Source: JAWXVD01 sp044425705 (GTDB lineage: Bacteria > Bacillota > Clostridia > Lachnospirales > Lachnospiraceae). From it: DNA of 49,498 nucleotides. The notes below the pieces were generated by a model. That model saw nothing but the letters and a program-made list of their open reading frames with translations, did no database searches and had not been told where the DNA came from. Both the position numbers and the translations under genes were made by a program. The DNA lies in the NCBI GenBank assembly GCA_044425705.1, contig JAWXVD010000012.1, positions 1 to 49,498 of the forward strand, written 5' to 3'. Shown piece by piece: positions 42,992 through 49,498 of this stretch; positions within the stretch are counted from its first letter, which is position 1, and each line of letters begins with the position of its first letter.

Positions 42992-44788
42992 ATGAATCAA
43001 GTAATTAGAGATAGAATTGCAAAGTTAAGAGAGATTATGGAAGCGCAGGGAGTAGATTATTATATGTTACCTACGGCAGATTTTCATAATTCAGAATATG
43101 TAGGTGATTATTTCAAAATAAGAGAGTTTCTTTCTAATTTTTCTGGATCAAACGGTACATTAGTGGTAGGAAGGGAAGAAGCAGGATTATGGACGGATGG
43201 ACGCTATTTTATTCAAGCAGCATCAGAATTAGAGGGTACTGGTATTACGTTATTTAAAATGGCTGAAGAAGGTGTACCAACGATTACAGAATATTTATGC
43301 GAGAATATGAAAAAAGAGCAAATATTAGCTTTCGATGGTAGAGTGGTAGATGCAAATTTAGGTAAGTCTTTAGAAGAAAAATTAGAAGATAAACATGTGA
43401 AGATTGCCTACCAAAAAGATTTGGCCGATGCAGTTTGGGCAGATAGACCAAACTTACCACAAAATCAGGTGATTGTATTAGATGAAGAAATCTGTGGTGC
43501 TACTGTTGCCGAAAAATGTGAGCAGGTAAGAAGTGCAATGGAAAAAGCAGAAGCAAAATATTTCATGGTTAGCAAATTAGATGATATTATGTGGCTTTTC
43601 AATATTCGTGGAGGAGATATTGCGTGTAATCCAGTGGCATTATCACATGCTTTTCTGACAGACGAAGAGATATTTTTATTTATTCAAAAGGAAGAAGTGA
43701 CAGAAGAATTAAAAGAGGTTGCTGAAAAATACAACATACAATTAAAAGAATATGCGCAAGTAGTAGAGTTCCTATCTACATTTGAGTATCAAGGAAAAGT
43801 GCTTTATGATGGTAGACATTGTAGTTATGCACTCTATAAAACCTTAGAGGAAAAAGCGACTCTTGTAGAGGGTAAAAATCCAACTGAATTGTTAAAGGCT
43901 ATGAAAAATCCAGTAGAGTTAGAGCAGATGAAAGCTGTTTATGTGAAAGATAGTGCAGTGGTATGTAAATTTATCTACTGGTTAAAAACAAATATTGGAA
44001 AAATAGAAATTACTGAAGTATCAGCGGCAGCTTATATTGATCAATTGAGAAAAGAGACGGAAGGATATTTAGACTTATCTTTTCCAACAATTTCGGGATA
44101 TAAGGAAAATGCAGCAATGATGCATTATCAAGCAACGGAAGAACATCATAAAGTGCTAGAACCAGAAGGAATGTTGTTAGTAGATTCAGGTGGACAGTAT
44201 TTAGGTGGTACAACAGATGTGACAAGAACTATTGCAGTAGGCCCAGTGAGCGATGAAGTGAAAGAGCATTTTACAGCAGTTGCTAGAGGTGTGCTACAGT
44301 TGTCGGCAGCCAACTTCCTATACGGATGTACAGGACGCAACCTTGATATTTTAGCTAGACAACCATTATGGGATATTAACATTGATTATAAATGTGGTAC
44401 AGGTCATGGAATTGGATATATTTTAAATGTACATGAAGGTCCACAAAATGTAAGATGGAAATTTTTAGAAGGGATGACAGAAGCTGTCTTAGAAGACGGT
44501 ATGGTACTATCTAATGAACCAGGTGTCTATATCGCAGGAAGTCACGGTATCCGTACAGAGAATATTATGGTGGTAACAAAAGGTGAAAAGAATGGCGATG
44601 GACAATTCTTACATTTTGATACGTTAACTTATGTACCGATTGATTTAGATTTAATTGATGTACAATATATGAGCTTACAGGATAAACAAAGGTTAAATGC
44701 ATATCATCAGGCAGTATATGAGAATATTGCACCACTGATGGATGAAGATGAATTGGTATGGTTGAAGAATGCTACTAAGGTAGTATAG
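42992..44788 (+). CDS. Xaa-Pro aminopeptidase, M24B family (aminopeptidase P)
   Basis: Removes N-terminal residues preceding proline in the cytoplasm. About 598 residues: creatinase-type N-domains (LWTDGRYFIQAASELEG, then a second domain) followed by the M24 metallopeptidase. Metal ligands are seen in LLVDSGGQYLGGTTDVTRTIAVG (two Asp), GTGHGIGYILNVHEGP (His) and SNEPGVYI plus GIRTENIMVV (two Glu). The three-domain length fits the eukaryote-like aminopeptidase P found in many anaerobes. ATG 42992 has GGAGG 4 nt upstream. Confidence 0.94.
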   Translation: MNQVIRDRIAKLREIMEAQGVDYYMLPTADFHNSEYVGDYFKIREFLSNFSGSNGTLVVGREEAGLWTDGRYFIQAASELEGTGITLFKMAEEGVPTITEYLCENMKKEQILAFDGRVVDANLGKSLEEKLEDKHVKIAYQKDLADAVWADRPNLPQNQVIVLDEEICGATVAEKCEQVRSAMEKAEAKYFMVSKLDDIMWLFNIRGGDIACNPVALSHAFLTDEEIFLFIQKEEVTEELKEVAEKYNIQLKEYAQVVEFLSTFEYQGKVLYDGRHCSYALYKTLEEKATLVEGKNPTELLKAMKNPVELEQMKAVYVKDSAVVCKFIYWLKTNIGKIEITEVSAAAYIDQLRKETEGYLDLSFPTISGYKENAAMMHYQATEEHHKVLEPEGMLLVDSGGQYLGGTTDVTRTIAVGPVSDEVKEHFTAVARGVLQLSAANFLYGCTGRNLDILARQPLWDINIDYKCGTGHGIGYILNVHEGPQNVRWKFLEGMTEAVLEDGMVLSNEPGVYIAGSHGIRTENIMVVTKGEKNGDGQFLHFDTLTYVPIDLDLIDVQYMSLQDKQRLNAYHQAVYENIAPLMDEDELVWLKNATKVV

Positions 44789-44791
44789 AGT

Positions 44792-44827
44792 GTTATAGAT
44801 ATAAAATGAAATTTTTATATCTATAAC
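44792..44827 (+). terminator. AT-only stem after pepP
   Basis: GTTATAGATATAAAA (from 44792) pairs with TTTTTATATCTATAAC (to 44827). The stem is about 15 bp but weak in GC and lacks a following T-tract, so its terminator role is uncertain. It lies a few bases after the stop. Confidence 0.4.
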
Positions 44828-45055
44828 TAACCTGTTATGGAGATGTGAAGAATTCATAAAACAATATAAAGATAAAATGTATTTTCTTATGTAAAAAGAT
44901 TGACTTTTTCATGGCTTTCTGCCATAATTACGGTGGTGGACGTGGTAGATTTAGACAAAATGTCACAAAAATACCACTTTTCATTCAGAAGAAACCGTTA
45001 ATTGGCTATATTATTAATGGTGGATCATATATATTAAATTTAAGGAGGACGAAAC
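44828..45055 (+). promoter_or_regulatory. pckA upstream region
   Basis: 228 bp. ATGGC/GCCAT form a small hairpin near 44910-44925. A TATATT box (45007-45012) has only a weak -35 17 nt upstream, and a strong AAGGAGG (45042-45048) lies at good spacing from the ATG. No operator could be named. Confidence 0.35.
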
Positions 45056-46756
45056 ATGTCAACAAAAGCGTATTACCCAATTAGCGAGATTGGCGCTGGC
45101 AAACCAGGTTTTTCTAAAACACGTTCAATCATCGAAGCTGCTTTCTACGGCAATAATGTTGTAAAAGTAAATACTTTAAAAGAAGCTTATGAATTAGCTA
45201 AAAACTCACCAGGTACAGTAGTAACAGATATGCCTATCTTAAGAGGAGAAGAATTTGGTCTTGAAAAAGATGCAAAAGTTCTTTTATTCAATGATGGTGC
45301 TGTAACAGGCCGTTACGCAGGTGCTCGTAGAATCAAAGGTGAACCAGGCGTTGATGCTGCAAAACTTGATAAAGTAACTATGGACGCTGTTTATGAATCA
45401 CGTTGGAAAACAATGTATCATGCAGAAGTTTACATTGGTCTTGATCCAGAATTTATGGCAAAAGCTCACCTTCTTATTCCAGAAGGCGAAGAAAACATCA
45501 TGTACAACTGGATGTTAAACTTCCAATATATGTCAGATGAGTACACAAAAATGTACAAAAAATCTGCACCAATCGGAAATGGAACAGAACCAGACATCTA
45601 TATCTTCTCTGATCCACAATGGACACCACAAGCTCGTCCTGACGTTGATTTCAGCTGCTTAAGTGATCCATTAACTCTTTGCTACTTCGATACAGATGCT
45701 AACTGTGCTGCTATCTTAGGTATGAGATATTTTGGAGAACACAAAAAAGGTACATTAACAATGTCTTGGGCATTAGCTAACAGAAATGGTTATGCTTCTT
45801 GTCATGGTGGACAAAAAGAATATACATTAGCTGATGGATCTACATATGTTGCTTCTGTATTCGGTTTATCAGGTTCAGGTAAATCTACTCTTACACATGC
45901 ACAACATGGTGGAAAATATGGTATTACTGTATTACATGATGATGCTTTCATTATCAATGCAGAAACATGTTCTTCTGTAGCATTAGAGCCTACATACTTT
46001 GATAAAACAGCAGATTATCCTACAGGATGTGCTGACAATGATTACTTATTATCAGCTCAAAACTGCTCTTGTACATTAGATGAAAATGGTAAAGTTCAAT
46101 TAGTAACAGAAGATATCAGAAATGGTAACGGACGTGCTATCAAATCTAAATTATGGTCACCAAACCGTGTGGATAAAATTGCAGAACCAGTTAACGCAAT
46201 TTTCTGGATTATGAAAGATCCTACAATTCCACCAGTAGTAAAATTAAAAGGATCTGCTTTAGCTTCAGTTATGGGTGCTACATTAGCAACTAAAACTTCT
46301 TCAGCAGAACGTGTTGCAGCTGGAACAGATATGAATGCTATCCGTATCGTACCTTATGCAAACCCATTCAGAACATATCCATTAGTAAATGATTATGTAA
46401 AATTCAAAGAATTAGTAGAAAATAAAAATGTTGATTGCTACATCGTTAATACTGGCGATTTCATGGGCAAAAAAGTTAAACCTGCTGATACTTTAGGAAT
46501 TCTTGAAACAATCGTTGAAGGAAAAGCTGAATTCAAACAATGGGGACCTTTCTCAGATGTTGAAATTATGGATTGGACATTAACAGATAACTTTATTCCT
46601 GATTTCTCAGATGAAGCTTACAAAGCTGAATTAAAAGTTGCTATGCAAGTTCGTGTAGATGCTGTTAAAGGATTCGCAGAGAAAAAATCTGGATACGATG
46701 CACTTCCTGAAGAAGCATTAGCTGCAGTTCAAAAACTTGTTGATGAATTAGCATAA
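45056..46756 (+). CDS. pckA: Phosphoenolpyruvate carboxykinase (ATP type)
   Basis: Interconverts oxaloacetate and PEP with ATP/ADP. In succinate- or propionate-forming anaerobes it often runs in the PEP-carboxylating direction. P-loop GLSGSGKSTLTHAQHGG, HDDAFIINAE (metal-binding Asp) and RSIIEAAFYGNNVV at the start are visible. 566 residues, at the long end of the family. Codon use is strikingly richer in AAC, TTC, ATC and CTT than in neighbouring genes, as expected for a highly expressed gene. Confidence 0.95.
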   Translation: MSTKAYYPISEIGAGKPGFSKTRSIIEAAFYGNNVVKVNTLKEAYELAKNSPGTVVTDMPILRGEEFGLEKDAKVLLFNDGAVTGRYAGARRIKGEPGVDAAKLDKVTMDAVYESRWKTMYHAEVYIGLDPEFMAKAHLLIPEGEENIMYNWMLNFQYMSDEYTKMYKKSAPIGNGTEPDIYIFSDPQWTPQARPDVDFSCLSDPLTLCYFDTDANCAAILGMRYFGEHKKGTLTMSWALANRNGYASCHGGQKEYTLADGSTYVASVFGLSGSGKSTLTHAQHGGKYGITVLHDDAFIINAETCSSVALEPTYFDKTADYPTGCADNDYLLSAQNCSCTLDENGKVQLVTEDIRNGNGRAIKSKLWSPNRVDKIAEPVNAIFWIMKDPTIPPVVKLKGSALASVMGATLATKTSSAERVAAGTDMNAIRIVPYANPFRTYPLVNDYVKFKELVENKNVDCYIVNTGDFMGKKVKPADTLGILETIVEGKAEFKQWGPFSDVEIMDWTLTDNFIPDFSDEAYKAELKVAMQVRVDAVKGFAEKKSGYDALPEEALAAVQKLVDELA

Positions 46757-46776
46757 TAATATTAATATAAGAAATG

Positions 46777-46812
46777 AAAGACTTTAGCGATTATTGCTAG
46801 AGTCTTTTTTTG
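46777..46812 (+). terminator. Terminator of pckA
   Basis: AAAGACT-TTAGC pairs with GCTAG-AGTCTTT around a short loop, followed by T7 (46805-46811). It lies 20 nt after the stop. Confidence 0.85.
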
Positions 46813-46831
46813 TGGAAATCATGAATAGTTA

Positions 46832-46859
46832 TTGACATATGTCATAGAAGTGATATGAT
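46832..46859 (+). promoter_or_regulatory. Promoter of the NifX/MinD cluster with a palindrome over the -35
   Basis: TTGACA (46832-46837), 16-nt spacer, TATGAT (46854-46859). TGACATATGTCA (46833-46844) is a perfect 12-bp palindrome covering most of the -35 box, placed as a repressor operator would be. No sigma-54 (-24/-12) signal is apparent. Confidence 0.55.
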
Positions 46860-46922
46860 GAAAAAAATGGAGGATATAGTTATTAGGGTTGTCCTCACAG
46901 ATTATAGGAGGAAAGTTGAAAA

Positions 46923-47291
46923 ATGAAAATAGCAATTCCAGTTGAAGAAAAAACTTTGAATACTGATGTATGTGTATCATTTGGAAGAACACCATATTTT
47001 TTGATCTATGATACAGAAACAAACGAAGAAACCTATATTGATAATTTGGCAGCAGAAGCGCAAGGTGGTGCTGGAATCAAAGCAGGACAAGTTGTGATTG
47101 ATGCAGGTGCAAACGCAGTGATTATTCCAAGACTAGGTCAAAATGCTGCTGATGTTTTAGCGGCAGGTAATATTAAACTATATAAAAATGAATTTGGATC
47201 AGCAAAGCATAATATTGAATTATTACAAGAAGAAAAATTAACGCAGCTTACTAGCTTTCATGCCGGATTTCACGGACACGGAGGTTTCTAA
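46923..47291 (+). CDS. NifX/ORP-family protein 1 (COG1433)
   Basis: 122-residue cytoplasmic protein of the dinitrogenase iron-molybdenum cofactor biosynthesis superfamily, an RNase H-like fold that binds metal clusters non-covalently. IPVEEKTLNTDVCVSFGRTPYFLIYD, GGAGIKAGQVVIDAGANAVIIPRLGQNAADVL and a His/Gly-rich end (FHAGFHGHGGF) are visible. It has an AGGAGG ribosome-binding site. It ends at the base before the first MinD-like ATPase. No nitrogenase genes are in the window, so a role in nitrogen fixation is not implied. Confidence 0.88.
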   Translation: MKIAIPVEEKTLNTDVCVSFGRTPYFLIYDTETNEETYIDNLAAEAQGGAGIKAGQVVIDAGANAVIIPRLGQNAADVLAAGNIKLYKNEFGSAKHNIELLQEEKLTQLTSFHAGFHGHGGF

Positions 47292-48110
47292 ATGAATATT
47301 GCAGTACTGAGCGGAAAAGGCGGTACGGGCAAAACTTTTGTTTCTGTTAATTTGGCGGAAAGCATTGGAAACTGTTGTTATATTGATTGTGATGTGGAAG
47401 AGCCAAATGGTCATTTGTTTTTAAAGCCTGAACATATCACGGTACGGCCAGTTACTGTCAAATTACCTCTTATTATTAAGGAACGGTGTAATGGGTGTCG
47501 TCAATGTGTGGAATTTTGTCATTTTAATGCACTAGCTATTGCAAATAATAAACCTATTGTTTTTCATGGTGTGTGTCATTCTTGTGGTGGTTGTAAATTG
47601 GTTTGTCCTAATCATGCAATGGAAGAAAAAGATTATCAAATAGGTGAAATACAAACTGGGAAGCATAAGAATATAACGGTAAAAACAGGTATTATGAATA
47701 TGGGAGAGGAAAGCGGTGTGCCAATTATTCGCACTCTTTTAAAAGATGTAAACCATAAAATTAATATTATTGATTGTCCTCCGGGTAGTGCATGTACCGT
47801 TATGGAAAGTATCCATAGTGCAGATTTTTGCATTATTGTAGCAGAGCCAACTATCTTTGGAACACATAATTTTCAATTAGTTTATGAACTTGTAAAACTC
47901 TTAAATAAACCTTTTGGCGTTGTGATTAATAAGGCTTCTTCAGAAGATAATCCTATGGAGAAATTATGTGCACAATTAAATCTACCTATATTAGAGAGAA
48001 TACCTTTTGATTACGAAATAGCAACAGAGAATGCTACTGGTAATATTGCCTATGGGGTAAATGAAAAAGTAAAAGATATTTTTGATCGATTACGATACAA
48101 AATCATGTAG
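47292..48110 (+). CDS. MinD-superfamily ATPase with inserted ferredoxin domain 1 (COG1149)
   Basis: 272 residues. Deviant Walker A LSGKGGTGKTFVSVNLAE at the N-terminus, then YIDCDVEEPNGHLFL. A two-cluster ferredoxin insert at about residues 58-110 (CNGCRQCVEFCHFNAL, CHSCGGCKLVCPNHAM), then IIDCPPGSACTVMESI and VVINKASSEDN. Family members are thought to move or assemble Fe-S or mixed-metal clusters using ATP. It starts directly after the NifX-like gene stop and precedes a paralogue. Confidence 0.9.
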   Translation: MNIAVLSGKGGTGKTFVSVNLAESIGNCCYIDCDVEEPNGHLFLKPEHITVRPVTVKLPLIIKERCNGCRQCVEFCHFNALAIANNKPIVFHGVCHSCGGCKLVCPNHAMEEKDYQIGEIQTGKHKNITVKTGIMNMGEESGVPIIRTLLKDVNHKINIIDCPPGSACTVMESIHSADFCIIVAEPTIFGTHNFQLVYELVKLLNKPFGVVINKASSEDNPMEKLCAQLNLPILERIPFDYEIATENATGNIAYGVNEKVKDIFDRLRYKIM

Positions 48111-48137
48111 AAAGTATTAGATGATGAGAAAGGGTTA

Positions 48138-49022
48138 GTGATTAAAGTGAAAAAACTTTTGATATTAAGTGGCAAGGGCGGTACAGGAAAAACCACTGTG
48201 GCAGCAGCCTTTATAGAACTTTTACAGGCAAAAGCATTTGCAGATTGTGACGTAGATGCACCAAACCTACATTTGATTCAAAGTCAAGGGGAACCCACAG
48301 AGAACAAGGAGTTTTTTGGTTCTAAAAAAGCAGTAATTGATAAATCAAAATGTACCTTTTGTGGAAGATGTGCATCTAATTGTCGATTTGATGCAATTAA
48401 ACTTGTTAAATCAACTTATATGATAGACCAATACGCATGCGAAGGATGCGGGGTCTGTGAATATGTTTGTCCAACAAAAGCAATTAGCCTTGTAGATGAT
48501 CAAGCTGGAAAATTGATGCTTTATCAAGAGGAAGCCGTATTTTCTACTGCTGAGTTAAAAATGGGAAGAGGAAATTCGGGAAAGCTGGTTATGGCAGTAA
48601 AAAAGCAATTAACGGATACTAGTGATGCAGAGATTGCCATTATTGATGGCTCTCCAGGAATAGGATGTCCAGTGATTGCATCTGTAAGTGGTGTTGATAT
48701 GGTGCTTGTTGTAGCAGAACCTTCAAAATCAGGAATATCTGATATGGAGCGCATTTTAGCAACTGTAAGGCATTTCGGAGTGAAAGTGGCCGTTTGCACC
48801 AATAAGGCTGATTTATCTCCAGATAAAGCAAAAGAAATTGTGGCATTTTGTAGTGCAAATGAGATTCCCTATCTTGGAGAAATACCTTTTGATAGTGAGG
48901 TATCAATTGCGGTTAATAAAGGAATGAGTATTGTAAAAAGTGAGGGGGTTGCTAGCATCGCCATCAAAGAGATTTTTCTAAAAACAATGAATATGATGAA
49001 TTATAATAAGATATTATATTAA
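48138..49022 (+). CDS. MinD-superfamily ATPase with inserted ferredoxin domain 2 (COG1149)
   Basis: 294 residues. LSGKGGTGKTTVAAAFIELL, FADCDVDAPNLHLI, ferredoxin motifs CTFCGRCASNCRFDAI and CEGCGVCEYVCPTKAI, then IIDGSPGIGCPVIASVSG and VCTNKADLSPDKAKEI. It is a diverged paralogue of the upstream ATPase and could form a heterodimer with it, as proposed for ORP-type operons. GTG 48138 has AGAAAGG 4 nt upstream; GTG 48147 is an alternative. 27 nt separate it from the first ATPase. Confidence 0.9.
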   Translation: MIKVKKLLILSGKGGTGKTTVAAAFIELLQAKAFADCDVDAPNLHLIQSQGEPTENKEFFGSKKAVIDKSKCTFCGRCASNCRFDAIKLVKSTYMIDQYACEGCGVCEYVCPTKAISLVDDQAGKLMLYQEEAVFSTAELKMGRGNSGKLVMAVKKQLTDTSDAEIAIIDGSPGIGCPVIASVSGVDMVLVVAEPSKSGISDMERILATVRHFGVKVAVCTNKADLSPDKAKEIVAFCSANEIPYLGEIPFDSEVSIAVNKGMSIVKSEGVASIAIKEIFLKTMNMMNYNKILY

Positions 49023-49098
49023 AAGATTTTATTATGTAGAAATTGTTTGAATGATATTTTAAATAAATATATTAAGTGATGATAAAGGAGAGAATGAT

Positions 49099-49455
49099 AT
49101 GAAAATTGCAGTAGCTTGTAACGGTAGTGAAATTTGGGGACATTTTGGACATTGTGAAAATTTTATGTTTTTTGATACAGAAGGTGGAAAAATTGTGGAT
49201 ACAGAAGATGTGGCAAACCCTGGTCATCGTCCTGGATTTTTACCAAATTTCCTTGCGGACAGAGGAGCAGAAGTAATTATTGCTGGCGGTATGGGTGGTG
49301 GTGCCGTTGAAATTTTTAATGAGCGTGCCGTTGAAGTTGTAGTGGGTGCAACAGGGGATGCCAAAGCTGCAGTAGAAGCATATTTAAATGGAGAATTACA
49401 ATCTACAGGTTCAGTATGTCATGAACATCAGCATCATGACGAATGTGGGAATTAA
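49099..49455 (+). CDS. NifX/ORP-family protein 2 (COG1433)
   Basis: 118 residues. MKIAVACNGSEIWGHFGHCENFMFFD and FLADRGAEVIIAGGMGGGAVEIFNERAVEVVVGA match the NifX-like fold. The extra C-terminal tail CHEHQHHDECGN is rich in histidine and cysteine, suitable for metal binding. AAAGGAGAG precedes the ATG. It closes a NifX-ATPase-ATPase-NifX set. Bases 49456-49498 hold nothing recognisable, and the cluster may continue past the window. Confidence 0.88.
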   Translation: MKIAVACNGSEIWGHFGHCENFMFFDTEGGKIVDTEDVANPGHRPGFLPNFLADRGAEVIIAGGMGGGAVEIFNERAVEVVVGATGDAKAAVEAYLNGELQSTGSVCHEHQHHDECGN

Positions 49456-49498
49456 AAATATCAAGCTCTATCACATTTCAAGAATTAATAAATATCTA

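Noticed and set aside
46923..49455. Nitrogen fixation cluster
   Set aside because: NifX-like proteins alone are widespread. No nifH, D, K, B or E homologue is in the window and the ATPases are MinD/ferredoxin type, not NifH.
1..49498. CRISPR arrays, insertion sequences, prophage or integrative elements
   Set aside because: No regularly spaced repeats, transposase, integrase or phage structural genes were found; the repeats seen are coding repeats, hairpin leaders or one short dispersed pair.

Overview
The window is an AT-rich chromosomal segment from a strictly anaerobic, Gram-positive Clostridia-type bacterium. This rests on a complete Rnf complex, a MinD/NifX-like iron-sulfur cluster, ispH next to an S1-domain protein gene, an SleB-type wall hydrolase, extended Shine-Dalgarno sequences and heavy AT codon bias. 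Gene content fits the order Lachnospirales (possibly a Cellulosilyticum-like lineage), but the genus is only a guess. I see no insertion sequence, prophage, integrase or CRISPR array. Two runs of exactly 100 N mark scaffold joins.

Layout. 1-1.8 kb: 3' part of a DEAD-box RNA helicase with a repeat-rich tail. 1.9-4.5 kb: an arsenic-type operon (ArsR, COG0701 permease, thioredoxin-like protein, LMW arsenate reductase) with two look-alike operator/-35 regions. 4.6-9.3 kb: a DUF2974 hydrolase interrupted by an artificial gap, a membrane acyltransferase behind tRNA-Leu(CAG), a VTT-domain protein and a DUF2130 coiled-coil protein. 9.5-18.9 kb: housekeeping genes alaS, rpsU (58 aa), a DacA-type carboxypeptidase, a metallophosphoesterase, scpA/scpB, and a ZnuCB-like ABC importer followed by an acidic lipoprotein. 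18.9-26.9 kb: a minus-strand run of DUF6020 protein, CotH kinase-like protein, VTC polyphosphate polymerase-like protein, DUF4956 membrane protein and two GT39-like glycosyltransferases. 27-30.8 kb: FAD protein (5' end lost in the gap), cmk, ispH overlapping an rpsA-like gene. 30.9-32 kb: YprB-like exonuclease. 32.2-38.2 kb: rnfCDGEAB translationally coupled to a ferredoxin-tailed aldo/keto reductase. 38.4-46.8 kb: SleB hydrolase, thrC, a small membrane protein, citrate synthase, aminopeptidase P, ATP-type PEP carboxykinase. 46.9-49.5 kb: NifX/ORP-like protein, two MinD/ferredoxin ATPases and a second NifX/ORP-like protein.

How it fits together. Rnf, PEP carboxykinase and citrate synthase point to an anaerobe that couples ferredoxin oxidation to an ion gradient. 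The terminal cluster resembles the ORP (orange protein) module of anaerobes. The minus-strand cluster probably acts at the cell envelope.

The most unusual non-coding signal is a set of hairpin leaders upstream of several unrelated genes (DUF2130 region, scpA, scpB, rnfB, a small membrane protein, pepP). Four share a near-identical tail running into the ribosome-binding site, and two share a nearly identical hairpin as well. The scpA leader has three consecutive hairpins between two copies of an RBS-like sequence, with a possible alternative pairing next to the Shine-Dalgarno.
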